The translations under genes were made by a program, and so were the position numbers. The notes under the pieces are model-generated. The model was not told where the DNA came from, did no database searches, and saw nothing but the letters and a program-made list of their open reading frames with translations. A stretch of 34,462 bases of DNA from an uncultured Anaeroplasma sp. (GTDB taxonomy: Bacteria > Bacillota_I > Bacilli_A > Acholeplasmatales > Anaeroplasmataceae): assembly GCA_947592005.1 (NCBI GenBank), contig CANQDJ010000011.1, positions 1 to 34,462 of the forward strand. The letters are read 5' to 3'. Each line of letters opens with the position of its first letter. The stretch's first letter is position 1. Positions 1 to 9,322 of the stretch are shown in pieces.

Positions 1-1
1 A

Positions 2-79
2 TGTTGTACTCATAACTATAAATACTCTTTAAGAAGGAGAAAGTATAATCTTAAGTACAATTTGATTATACTAGGTGAT
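2..79 (+). repeat. Left copy of inverted leader repeat with internal palindrome
   Basis: TGTTGTACTCATAACTATAAAT...GTATAATCTTAAGTACAATTTGATTATACTAGGT; palindrome AGTATAATC (42-50)/GATTATACT (64-72). Confidence 0.9.
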
Positions 80-82
80 ATT

Positions 83-2554
83 ATGTTTATTGATTCTATT
101 TCAAAAAAATATAAAAAAAATGCTCCGAAAGCATTGGATTCCGTTTCTCTAAAAATAGAAAACAAAGGCTTTATCTTACTTACCGGTAAATCCGGCAGTG
201 GTAAATCCACTTTAATCAATATAATATCCGGATTAGATACCGACTATCAAGGAAATGTGTTCTATAAAGATGTCAACTTAAAAGACTTATCTCGGAAAGA
301 ACTAACCGCTTATCGAAACACCGAAATCGGTTTTGTCTTTCAAGATTATTGTTTGATTGAAAATAAAACCGTCTTAGAAAACCTTTCTCTTCCTTTGAAT
401 ATGCAAAATATCGACCAACAAGATCGTATTGATTCTATTCTTCAACAATTTGGATTGTCTGAACATAAACATAAATATCCCAACGAATTATCCGGTGGAG
501 AACAACAAAGAGTCAGTATCGCCAGAGCGTTACTAAAAAATCCGAATATTGTCATTGCCGATGAACCAACAAGTTCTTTAGATAACACAAACGCTACAAT
601 GATTTTAGAATTATTAAAAGAAATTTCTAAAACCAAATTGGTTATTGTCGTTTCTCATGATACCACATTGGTAGGATCGTTTGCCGATCGAGTTATCACA
701 TTGAATGAAGGTTCTGTCTTATCGGATTCTAATCCTATAGATACTATTGTCGAAGAAACTTCTCATGAATTTCAAACTTTTCATACCACATTTAAACAAA
801 ATTTTTCTATATGTTTAAAACTACGATTGCCTGGTTTTAAAATTATTTTCACATTACTGATATTCATTATTTGTTTCGGATTATTTACCACAGGTATATC
901 TTTCGCTACACAAAATAAAACCAAACTTGTTTTACAAAATATGTATAAAGATAAAGAATATACGGCATCTATTTCATTATTAGATACTATGTATCGAACA
1001 AAAAAACCTAAATATGAAATATGTCGATACTCTAAACAATTCATTCCAACCAAATTGGTAGATCAACTTTTGCAGGAAAAAGATTTGGAGTTATTAAAAA
1101 CAGATTCTTTTTATTCTTCTAACCTACCTCTGAGAGATTGGCAATCCACCTGTGATATAAAAATCACTTTTGACGAAGAAGCCATAAAAAATGGATATAA
1201 AATAAATTTTATCAACGATGGATTTTATGGTTGTTTAGACGAAGATACCACATTATATGATTCTTTTAATTTCCATCTTATTGCTGGAGCGTATCCTACC
1301 AAAGATACAGAAATTGCCCTTTCTAATTTATCTTATTATACATTGAAAAATGAATCCCAAATATTTAAAAAGAACAAAATAAATACTCCTCAGGATTTAA
1401 TCGGACAAATGGTAGAGATAAATTCTAAGTCATTTACCATAACTGGAATTTTTTCTGTTGGAAATATAAATCTTACTCGCTATGAAAATTTGGAAAGTAC
1501 CGCTTTAACTTCGAAACAACAACTTTCCTTATTAAGCGAGATAGAACGACTTAAACTTTCGGCTTATTCTCCTATAATTTTAAACAAAGGATATTTGGAT
1601 AAAAATCCTTTCAACAAACAAAAAATTATGGGATTACCAATTTTGGCTTCTTCCTCAAAACAAAAAATATACTATGATGATAATTATACCATAGATACTT
1701 GTTATACAGATAAAGAAATAAATTTAAAAGAAGATAAAATTCTTTGGTTTGGCGACCCGAAAAATCACTTAGAAAACAATGAAATTCTTCTTCCTTCCTC
1801 CTTTGAATCTCAAAAGGACATTATTCTCGAAGATAATTACGATTATTTATGCTTGTCTAGTAGCAGTTTGAGTAATTACGAAAGTGCAATGTATTATAAT
1901 CATACACCAATTACTCCTGTTGGAATTTATATAGGAGATGGTAAAGAAATGAGTCTTATAATGAGCGAAGCCAAAAGAGATGAATTTTATGATTCTTTTG
2001 GTTTATTCGGATATACTTCTTTATGGATTAAACTTACGGGGAATATCCAAAAAGATATGAAATTGGTAAAATTATTGAATCAATATAACTTAGGTTTAAA
2101 CAATCCTTATCAACTTATGGTCTATGAAATAAGTGAATTTTTATCACTATTCACTTCTATTATGATGGGAATATCTTGTTTTTTACTTTTAATCTTAATT
2201 TTTATGTTGTTGACGTATTATAAGACACTTCTTCACAAAAACAAACGAGAAATCGGACTTTATTTCTCTTTAGGTTATTCCGGATTTGATGTGTCAAAAC
2301 CATATATACTTCATTCGATTTTTATTACTTTTATAACATTATTGCCTTCGGTTGGAATTAGTTTTGCGGTATATAACATCATAAACAATATAATAAACAA
2401 CCATTTTAATACCGCTTTAACTTCCTTTAGTACTCTATGGTCTTCTTTAGGCATATCTATCGTATTCTATTCTGCATTATCTTTATTTATTATGTTCCTT
2501 TGTTTCAAAAAATACTTTAAAGGAAATACTCCTTTACTCGCATTGAAGAGGTAA
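83..2554 (+). CDS. ABC transporter, N-terminal ATPase fused to C-terminal FtsX/MacB-like permease
   Basis: Walker A GKSGSGKS, signature LSGGEQQRVSIARAL, Walker B NIVIADEPTSSLD; about 4 TM segments in a MacB-like layout. ATG at 83 with AGGTG upstream is preferred over the TTG-type start at 62. Confidence 0.9.
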   Translation: MFIDSISKKYKKNAPKALDSVSLKIENKGFILLTGKSGSGKSTLINIISGLDTDYQGNVFYKDVNLKDLSRKELTAYRNTEIGFVFQDYCLIENKTVLENLSLPLNMQNIDQQDRIDSILQQFGLSEHKHKYPNELSGGEQQRVSIARALLKNPNIVIADEPTSSLDNTNATMILELLKEISKTKLVIVVSHDTTLVGSFADRVITLNEGSVLSDSNPIDTIVEETSHEFQTFHTTFKQNFSICLKLRLPGFKIIFTLLIFIICFGLFTTGISFATQNKTKLVLQNMYKDKEYTASISLLDTMYRTKKPKYEICRYSKQFIPTKLVDQLLQEKDLELLKTDSFYSSNLPLRDWQSTCDIKITFDEEAIKNGYKINFINDGFYGCLDEDTTLYDSFNFHLIAGAYPTKDTEIALSNLSYYTLKNESQIFKKNKINTPQDLIGQMVEINSKSFTITGIFSVGNINLTRYENLESTALTSKQQLSLLSEIERLKLSAYSPIILNKGYLDKNPFNKQKIMGLPILASSSKQKIYYDDNYTIDTCYTDKEINLKEDKILWFGDPKNHLENNEILLPSSFESQKDIILEDNYDYLCLSSSSLSNYESAMYYNHTPITPVGIYIGDGKEMSLIMSEAKRDEFYDSFGLFGYTSLWIKLTGNIQKDMKLVKLLNQYNLGLNNPYQLMVYEISEFLSLFTSIMMGISCFLLLILIFMLLTYYKTLLHKNKREIGLYFSLGYSGFDVSKPYILHSIFITFITLLPSVGISFAVYNIINNIINNHFNTALTSFSTLWSSLGISIVFYSALSLFIMFLCFKKYFKGNTPLLALKR
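138..747 (+). repeat. ATPase-module duplicate, copy 1
   Basis: Matches 2644-3253 without indels and with 2 mismatches spotted (TCG/TTG codon; TTG/TTA codon). Confidence 0.95.
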
Positions 2555-2581
2555 ATATTATATTGAAGAGGTAAATATTAT
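2542..2581 (+). repeat. Perfect 20-bp tandem duplication ATTGAAGAGGTAAATATTAT x2
   Basis: Copies 2542-2561 and 2562-2581, spanning stop of gene 1 and RBS/start of gene 2. Confidence 0.95.
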
Positions 2582-4802
2582 GCGGTTAGAACAAATTTAC
2601 AAAACATATATAACAAAAAAAGGACAACATTTTCCGGCATTACATTCCGTTTCTCTAAAAATAGAAAACAAAGGCTTTATCTTACTTACCGGTAAATCCG
2701 GCAGTGGTAAATCCACTTTAATCAATATAATATCCGGATTAGATACCGACTATCAAGGAAATGTGTTCTATAAAGATGTCAACTTAAAAGACTTATCTCG
2801 GAAAGAACTAACCGCTTATCGAAACACCGAAATCGGTTTTGTCTTTCAAGATTATTGTTTGATTGAAAATAAAACCGTCTTAGAAAACCTTTCTCTTCCT
2901 TTGAATATGCAAAATATCGACCAACAAGATCGTATTGATTCTATTCTTCAACAATTTGGATTGTCTGAACATAAACATAAATATCCCAACGAATTATCCG
3001 GTGGAGAACAACAAAGAGTCAGTATCGCCAGAGCGTTACTAAAAAATCCGAATATTGTCATTGCCGATGAACCAACAAGTTCTTTAGATAACACAAACGC
3101 TACAATGATTTTAGAATTATTAAAAGAAATTTCTAAAACCAAATTGGTTATTGTCGTTTCTCATGATACCACATTGGTAGGATTGTTTGCCGATCGAGTT
3201 ATCACATTAAATGAAGGTTCTGTCTTATCGGATTCTAATCCTATAGATACTATACAAGAAACAGAAAAATTAAATATAAAAAAATATGCGATTTCGTTTA
3301 AATTTTTATTGACCGATGTTTTCCATAATTTAAGTCAAAACATCAAATTTTATATATTCCTTTTATTCGCTACTATATTTTCTCTTTCTTTGGTAGGAAG
3401 CACCATCACAATGAATCAATTCAATGAAGATCATATCTTATACAATTCCGTTAAAAACTTTGATGAACAATTTATAACATTTTCTTCTCCTGATTCTACC
3501 ATTACCGACACAGACTACAAACCCACACTTCAAAAACAAATCATTCCAATCGAAACCTGTAAAGCATTGGAAAACTCATTATATACCGAATTTGATTCTC
3601 TGTTTTCTATCGATACTTCCTATTTGGCCGATGGCTGGTTTTCCGGAATCATTGTTTTAAATCAAAAAAACTTAAATACCCTACCTTATACCTTATCGGA
3701 AGGACGATTTCCAAATAAAGAAAATGAAATTGTTTTAACGGATTATATATTTCAAACCTATAAAACTTTGGGATATTCAATAGAAGATACTTCTTATTCC
3801 ATTCAAACTTTTTCCGATTTGGAATCTGTTCCTTTTTATATAAACCAAAAACAATATAAAATTGTAGGAATCATAGATACAAAATTCAATTATTCCTATT
3901 ATAAAAACCAAATCAAACAAGAAGTTTCCAAGCATTTATTCGATGAAATTGACGCTTTAAATCAGGGAATACATACCGCTGTTTTCGTTAATGAAACATT
4001 TTTTGATTCTATACCTGTCATAATGGATTTGGAAATAAAACAAAACGATAAAACACTTTATTTTACCGACTCAATCCAAATAAACAAAAATCTAAACGAT
4101 TACGAAATCCAATGTTCTCTCGATACAGGAGAAGGCTTGTTGGAATTTTCAAACATAACTATTCCAATCCATATTACTTCCAATGAAGAAGATATATTAT
4201 ATGTATCGGAAAAACTATATTCCGAAATCTTAGAACAATATACCGCAAGACAAACCAATCATATTCTTTTAAAACTATCTAATAAAACTTCCACTGATTT
4301 AAAAAATATACAGTTTTTGAAAACAAAAAATCTACAAATAGAAAGTCCGCATAAAGTAATGATAAATTATATAAAAGAAAACTACAACTTATTAAAAACC
4401 ATTATTTTATGCCTAAGTGTCTTTCTATTATTACTCGGCTTACTTTTAGGTTTTAAATTTTCTTCAGAATCCATTAGTTCGAATAAAAAACAAATTGCCA
4501 TTTATAAAGCATTGGGAATGACACAAACAGATATATCTAAAATATATATTCTTCAATCTATCATTTCCGCTTGTTTTACCTTTATCCCTTCTACCCTTCT
4601 TTCCTTTTTATCTAATTGGATAATAAACGGAATAATCAATAAAACAATGACTACCTCTCTTGCCCTTCCAAGTTTTTCTATTTTCACTTTCTTATTCTTA
4701 TTCTTCGTTCCTATATTTTTATTTACTGTTTCTATAATCTATCCACTCTATAAATACAATAAAAAATTAAATCCATTCCAACTACTTCATTCTGTGGAAT
4801 AG
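2580..4802 (+). CDS. ABC transporter, N-terminal ATPase fused to C-terminal FtsX-like permease (paralog of preceding gene)
   Basis: Nearly identical ATPase region to 83..2554; different permease region with TM segments; RBS GAAGAGG upstream of ATG. Confidence 0.9.
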   Translation: MRLEQIYKTYITKKGQHFPALHSVSLKIENKGFILLTGKSGSGKSTLINIISGLDTDYQGNVFYKDVNLKDLSRKELTAYRNTEIGFVFQDYCLIENKTVLENLSLPLNMQNIDQQDRIDSILQQFGLSEHKHKYPNELSGGEQQRVSIARALLKNPNIVIADEPTSSLDNTNATMILELLKEISKTKLVIVVSHDTTLVGLFADRVITLNEGSVLSDSNPIDTIQETEKLNIKKYAISFKFLLTDVFHNLSQNIKFYIFLLFATIFSLSLVGSTITMNQFNEDHILYNSVKNFDEQFITFSSPDSTITDTDYKPTLQKQIIPIETCKALENSLYTEFDSLFSIDTSYLADGWFSGIIVLNQKNLNTLPYTLSEGRFPNKENEIVLTDYIFQTYKTLGYSIEDTSYSIQTFSDLESVPFYINQKQYKIVGIIDTKFNYSYYKNQIKQEVSKHLFDEIDALNQGIHTAVFVNETFFDSIPVIMDLEIKQNDKTLYFTDSIQINKNLNDYEIQCSLDTGEGLLEFSNITIPIHITSNEEDILYVSEKLYSEILEQYTARQTNHILLKLSNKTSTDLKNIQFLKTKNLQIESPHKVMINYIKENYNLLKTIILCLSVFLLLLGLLLGFKFSSESISSNKKQIAIYKALGMTQTDISKIYILQSIISACFTFIPSTLLSFLSNWIINGIINKTMTTSLALPSFSIFTFLFLFFVPIFLFTVSIIYPLYKYNKKLNPFQLLHSVE
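2644..3253 (+). repeat. ATPase-module duplicate, copy 2
   Basis: Constant offset of 2506 bp from copy 1 across 610 bp. Confidence 0.95.
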
Positions 4803-4805
4803 TAA

Positions 4806-4867
4806 AAAAAGAGGCTGTGAAACCTTTCTTTTCAAAAGTTAGGTTTTTCACAGCCCCTTTTTTAAAG
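4806..4867. terminator. Bidirectional intrinsic terminator between convergent ABC gene and glnA
   Basis: GGCTGTGAAACCT (4813-4825) pairs with AGGTTTTTCACAGCC (4841-4855), A-tract on left and T-tract on right. Confidence 0.85.
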
Positions 4868-4955
4868 TAGGGAGAGTATATATAAATTATGAAAAATTAA
4901 CTTTGTCTTTCTCAGACATTTATACTATTCCCCAATTTTCTTTATTTATACATAT

Positions 4956-6311
4956 TTAATATCTTTTAATATATCTTTCGATTTCCCATTTTGTTACATG
5001 GCGTCTGTATTCATTCCACTCCAACATCTTCGCTTCGATCATTTTATTGACTGTATGTTCTCCCATCGCTTCTTGCATCAAAGAATCCTGTTTAAAACAC
5101 AACACCGCATTATACAAATCGGAAGGCAAAGAATCCACTCCCAATGCCTTTCTTTCCTCGTCATTCAACGCATATAAATTTTCATAAATTGGGGCAACTT
5201 TTTCACAATTTCCCTCAATACCATCTAATCCTGCCCGAAGGATAGCCGCCAAGGCCAAATATGGATTTGCCGCAACATCTACACTTCGTATCTCCGTTCT
5301 GGTTTTCATTCCTCTGGCCGCAGGAATACGAATCATAGTTGAACGATTGGAATCACTCCAAGAAATATAACATGGGGCTTCAAAACCGGGAACGATTCTT
5401 TTATATGAATTAACGATTGGGTTTGTAATCAAACAAAACCCTTTGGCGTGAGCCAAAATACCCGAAATCCAACGATTCGCCACATCACTTAATTGATTGG
5501 GTGTCGTTTCATCAAAAAACGCATTCTGTCCATCTACCGTCATCAAAGAACAATTTACATGCATACCGCTACCATTGATTCCTTCTACCGGTTTCGGCAT
5601 AAATGTCGCATGAAGCCCATGCCTTCTCGCTATATTTTTAACAACCAATTTAAATGTTTGAACATTATCACAAGCCTCTAAAGCGGAATCAAACTTAAAA
5701 TTAATCTCATGTTGACCAGTAGAAACCTCATGATGTGCCGCTTCAATCGTAAACCCTATTTTCTGTAATTCCAACACAATATCTCTTCGACAATCTTCTG
5801 CACAATCTACCGGAGCCAAATCAAAATAGCCTCCATGATCGTTAAACTCCAACGTAGGATTGCCTTTATCATCTAATTTAAACAAGAAAAATTCCGGCTC
5901 TACTCCACAATTAAATGCCTTAAATCCCATTTTTCGCATAACTGCCAAATTCCGTTTCAACACACCTCTCGGATCTCCTTCAAACGGAATATGTTCGCCA
6001 TTATGACCAGGACGATACACATCACAAATAAATCTAGCAACTTTACCATATAATGTATTTTCCCAATTCAACACCAAAAACGTATCCAAATCCGGATGTA
6101 AAAACATATCCGCTTCATATATTCTTACAAACCCTTCAATCGAAGATCCATCAAACATTACCGCATTATCCAATGCGTCTTCTAATCTGGTTACGGGAAT
6201 TTCCACATTTTTTAACATGCCCATCATATCCGTAAACATCATTCGAATATAACGAATATTCTCTTCTTTACATATTCTTCGAATATCTTCTTTCGTATAT
6301 CCTTTTATCAT
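4956..6311 (-). CDS. glnA: Glutamine synthetase type I
   Basis: Full-length 451 aa; [51 protein letters not shown] motifs. Confidence 0.97.
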   Translation of the reverse strand: MIKGYTKEDIRRICKEENIRYIRMMFTDMMGMLKNVEIPVTRLEDALDNAVMFDGSSIEGFVRIYEADMFLHPDLDTFLVLNWENTLYGKVARFICDVYRPGHNGEHIPFEGDPRGVLKRNLAVMRKMGFKAFNCGVEPEFFLFKLDDKGNPTLEFNDHGGYFDLAPVDCAEDCRRDIVLELQKIGFTIEAAHHEVSTGQHEINFKFDSALEACDNVQTFKLVVKNIARRHGLHATFMPKPVEGINGSGMHVNCSLMTVDGQNAFFDETTPNQLSDVANRWISGILAHAKGFCLITNPIVNSYKRIVPGFEAPCYISWSDSNRSTMIRIPAARGMKTRTEIRSVDVAANPYLALAAILRAGLDGIEGNCEKVAPIYENLYALNDEERKALGVDSLPSDLYNAVLCFKQDSLMQEAMGEHTVNKMIEAKMLEWNEYRRHVTKWEIERYIKRY

Positions 6312-6344
6312 ACATTTCCTCCTCTATAGTATACTCTTCAACAA

Positions 6345-6384
6345 AAGAAAAAAGTCGCTGAAAAACAATCGTTTTGCGACTTTG
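6345..6384 (-). terminator. Terminator-like hairpin in the glnA 5' leader (candidate attenuator)
   Basis: AAAGTCGC (6351-6358) pairs with GCGACTTT (6376-6383), followed on the minus strand by a T-rich tract. Confidence 0.7.
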
Positions 6385-6420
6385 CATCTAAGTATTGTTG
6401 TAAGCACCATTGCTATTACC

Positions 6421-6449
6421 ATAATACAAAACATTCTTTGAATTGTCAA
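6421..6449 (-). promoter_or_regulatory. Candidate sigma-A promoter for glnA
   Basis: Minus strand TTGACA (6444-6449) - 17 bp - TATTAT (6421-6426). Confidence 0.7.
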
Positions 6450-6471
6450 TTCATTCCTTTGTGTAAACGCT

Positions 6472-6978
6472 TTATTCTTCCCGTATAAATTGAGAGGTTA
6501 TGCTTCTTTTCAAATACAACCGAACAATCGCTCCACAAAAAATCCCCGTTCCGATAGACAATATCCCGATAAATGGTAAATAATACACCACTGCCTTCGT
6601 CGATAATAACACAATAGCGATTAGAATCTGTCCGATACAATGGGACACACTTCCCAACACAGAAACCCCAATCACACCGAAAATCTTCATTCTTGAAAAA
6701 CAAGCCATCACGATAAAAGACAATATTCCTCCGGATAAAGACATCAAAAACGTAGGAGATAATATCGTCGATCTCAACAACCCAACCAAAACAATTCTCA
6801 AAATATCGACCAAAGCCGCTTCTCTAACCTTAAATTCATACAATAAAATCAAAATAATCCCATTTGCCAAACCCAACTTAACTCCCGGAACAAAAACAGG
6901 AATAAAAGATTCCAAAATACTAAAAACAATAGCCAAAGCGGTCATCATAGCCAATATAGCCATTCGTTTTACACTCAT
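6472..6978 (-). CDS. Gx transporter family / heptaprenyl diphosphate synthase component I-like membrane protein (EetB-like)
   Basis: MAILAMMTALAIVFSILESFIPVFVPGVKLGLANGIILILLYEFKVREA pattern; ATG at 6978 overlaps the upstream stop (ATGA). Confidence 0.8.
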   Translation of the reverse strand: MSVKRMAILAMMTALAIVFSILESFIPVFVPGVKLGLANGIILILLYEFKVREAALVDILRIVLVGLLRSTILSPTFLMSLSGGILSFIVMACFSRMKIFGVIGVSVLGSVSHCIGQILIAIVLLSTKAVVYYLPFIGILSIGTGIFCGAIVRLYLKRSITSQFIREE

Positions 6979-7349
6979 ACGACAATATCCACTCCCTCTT
7001 CCGCCTGTTCGATACAAATATAAATTTTATTCGGCAAACAAGTAATCGTTTGATTCTTTTTGGAAATCTTTCCTTGATGCACACATATTCTATCCGGACA
7101 AGTACTATGACTTACCCAAAGGGCTTTATCCTTCACTTTGATTTCCAATTCCCCAACTTCTCCGATAACCGTATATGTATCTTCCTTATCCAAATCAATT
7201 TTTAAAACCAACGTATCATCATAATAAACATACGCCATTATATCTTTTTTAGAAGAAAATAAAAAAGTACATAAAATTCCAATACCCATTATAACCAATA
7301 AACCAACAATCAATAAAACATCATTTCTTACTTTGTGCATACATTCCAC
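6975..7349 (-). CDS. NusG domain II-containing membrane-anchored protein (EetA-like)
   Basis: N-terminal TM then VWVSHSTCPDRICVHQGKISKKNQTITCLPNKIYI-type NusG-II core (ORF shows ALWVSHSTCPDRICVHQG). Confidence 0.8.
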   Translation of the reverse strand: MECMHKVRNDVLLIVGLLVIMGIGILCTFLFSSKKDIMAYVYYDDTLVLKIDLDKEDTYTVIGEVGELEIKVKDKALWVSHSTCPDRICVHQGKISKKNQTITCLPNKIYICIEQAEEGVDIVV

Positions 7350-8299
7350 CCGCCTGTTTGATAAAGAATATCATTCTCTTTCCACACAAGAACATCAATT
7401 CCCTTAGCCATACAAAATTCCTTTATTTGTTCCAAAGGCATAGAAAATAAAGCAGTCGCATACACATCGCATTCTATACTATTCTTTGTCATAACATTGA
7501 TATTATCATACAACAATGATGGTTTTCCCGTAAACGCATTTAACAAATGATGGTATCGTATTCCGTTTACTATAGTATTTTGATATTTTCCGGAAGATGT
7601 TCCGATGGCTTGATTCTCTTGTTCTACTATACAAATATTTTCATTTTGATACGGCTTTTGTAACGCTATTCGAAACGAATCTTTGCCTTTCTTCCCGAAA
7701 ACAACATTCGAATTTCCGGCATTAATCAAAAAATTATTCACACCTTCTTCTTCCAAATACAACTTCGCCTTTTCTGTGGCATATCCTTTGGCAATTCCTC
7801 CCAAATCAACATTTCCTTCGCCATTTAAAGTGATCTTATCTTCCCGAATATCCAAAGTCGTATGTTCTATAATCTCCAATTCCTCTACGATAACCGAATC
7901 TTCTAAAATCATTCCATCTTTTAATGCGTCCTTCCATAAATGCGTAAGCCTACCCATAAATACATTAAAATATCCATCGGTTTTCTCCATATATTCCAAA
8001 GAAACTTCCAAAAGTTCTTTTAATTCCGGATTCGCTTCTATCTGCCTTTTTTCATTCAAATCATATAGACTATTCTTCTCTTCATTCGAAACAAAATCCG
8101 AAGATATTTTATCATATCTTTGATATATCTTCTTAACCTCATTATAGTGCTTATCCGCATCTTTATCATTATATAACGTTACCTCAATCGTCGTATCCAT
8201 CGCATAAATCGGCAAACAAGAATGAACTTCCAACGTTTTACAAGAAAAAAGAGGTAATATGAAACCTATTATCAAAACAAATAAAAATATCTTCTTCAT
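7328..8299 (-). CDS. apbE: FAD:protein FMN transferase, ApbE family lipoprotein
   Basis: Lipobox-like LPLFSC; AMDTTIEVTLY, DLGGIAKGYATEKAKLYLEEEGVNNFLINAGNSNVVFGKK. Confidence 0.92.
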   Translation of the reverse strand: MKKIFLFVLIIGFILPLFSCKTLEVHSCLPIYAMDTTIEVTLYNDKDADKHYNEVKKIYQRYDKISSDFVSNEEKNSLYDLNEKRQIEANPELKELLEVSLEYMEKTDGYFNVFMGRLTHLWKDALKDGMILEDSVIVEELEIIEHTTLDIREDKITLNGEGNVDLGGIAKGYATEKAKLYLEEEGVNNFLINAGNSNVVFGKKGKDSFRIALQKPYQNENICIVEQENQAIGTSSGKYQNTIVNGIRYHHLLNAFTGKPSLLYDNINVMTKNSIECDVYATALFSMPLEQIKEFCMAKGIDVLVWKENDILYQTGGWNVCTK

Positions 8300-8316
8300 A
8301 TTACCACTCCACTCTT

Positions 8317-8997
8317 CTATTCTTTCTTTTTTCTTTTTAACAATCCCGTAGTCAAAATATGATTATTCGCACAATATCTATATAACACCATACAGAAACA
8401 AGAAACCATAATTCCCGTTGCCAATCCGGCAATCACATCGGTCAAATAATGAACTCCCAATATCGTTCTCGAAAACATAACCAAAATAATCAACAAACCG
8501 AAAACCGTATATAACACTCTTTTTAACCACTTTTTATAATCCGTATGATAAACCAAATAAATCAAAAACGTATATAAAAATCCCGCAGCCGTTGAATGTC
8601 CGGAAGGAAAACTCGTCGTAAACTCATTCGCCCAACGTAATTCTTCATATGGTCGTTCTCTCGAATATAAATCTTTCAATCCAACATTGATAATTACCGA
8701 CAACATCAATCCGAAAACCAATAAAAAGAAACGAAAATCCAATTTGGTTACAATAGCGATTCCCAACAATAAAATCAAAATAAACGTAAAATTACCAAAC
8801 TCCGTAAAAAACTTAAAAAACCAATACAAAAATCCATATTTCTTTCCCCGAATTTGATAACAAAAATCCCGAAATCCCCGATCAATTCCAATCGGTTCTT
8901 CTCGATAAAAATAAATAATTATCGTCAACGCAATAAAAATAACAGCACATAACGCAACACCGGCAACCTTAAATCCCAAAATCCATTTACTATTCAT
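8317..8997 (-). CDS. PAP2 family phosphatase
   Basis: KDLYSRERP, PSGHSTAAGF, SRTILGVHYLTDVIAG motifs; internal ATG at 8997 preferred. Confidence 0.9.
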   Translation of the reverse strand: MNSKWILGFKVAGVALCAVIFIALTIIIYFYREEPIGIDRGFRDFCYQIRGKKYGFLYWFFKFFTEFGNFTFILILLLGIAIVTKLDFRFFLLVFGLMLSVIINVGLKDLYSRERPYEELRWANEFTTSFPSGHSTAAGFLYTFLIYLVYHTDYKKWLKRVLYTVFGLLIILVMFSRTILGVHYLTDVIAGLATGIMVSCFCMVLYRYCANNHILTTGLLKRKKKE

Positions 8998-9322
8998 TTC
9001 GCACCAACCGTACAATCGTATTATTTTCTGTTTCCTCATAATGAACTTCATCGATTAAGGCATTAATAATCCCAAAATCATCATCAGAAGAACCTTCTCC
9101 CATCAACTGCCAACCATACTCTTCAATTTCCACATTTCTGCCGTTTTTAATATTGTCGGTGATAAACTTCTTTATTTTCTTATCCCACTTATTCATAGTA
9201 AACGTTAAAACACTCTTCTGTTCCGTTTGATTTACTTCCAACGTAAAATCCGAATCACAATTCTCTAAAATAAACAAGGAAAACTCTTGAATGATTTTAC
9301 ATATCTTTTCGTTTCTTTGCAT
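8990..9322 (-). CDS. Small acidic protein, possibly a degenerate RsbW/HATPase_c_2-like protein
   Basis: ORF of about 110 aa (MQRNEKICKII...) overlapping neighbours on both sides; C-terminal FGIINALIDEVHYEETENNTIVRLVRNE resembles the RsbW-type ending. Family assignment is tentative. Confidence 0.5.
   Translation of the reverse strand: MQRNEKICKIIQEFSLFILENCDSDFTLEVNQTEQKSVLTFTMNKWDKKIKKFITDNIKNGRNVEIEEYGWQLMGEGSSDDDFGIINALIDEVHYEETENNTIVRLVRNE

Noticed and set aside
62-82. ABC gene start at 62 (supplied ORF)
   Set aside because: That start is TTG within the palindrome; ATG at 83 has an appropriately spaced AGGTG and matches the homologous start context.
442-636. Antisense 64-aa ORF, identical to the one at 2948..3142
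   Set aside because: Both lie opposite the duplicated ATPase coding region; identity is explained by the DNA duplication, with no independent coding evidence.
6446-6703. 85-aa minus-strand ORF overlapping the EetB-like gene
   Set aside because: Alternate frame inside a well-supported CDS with no RBS or domain evidence.
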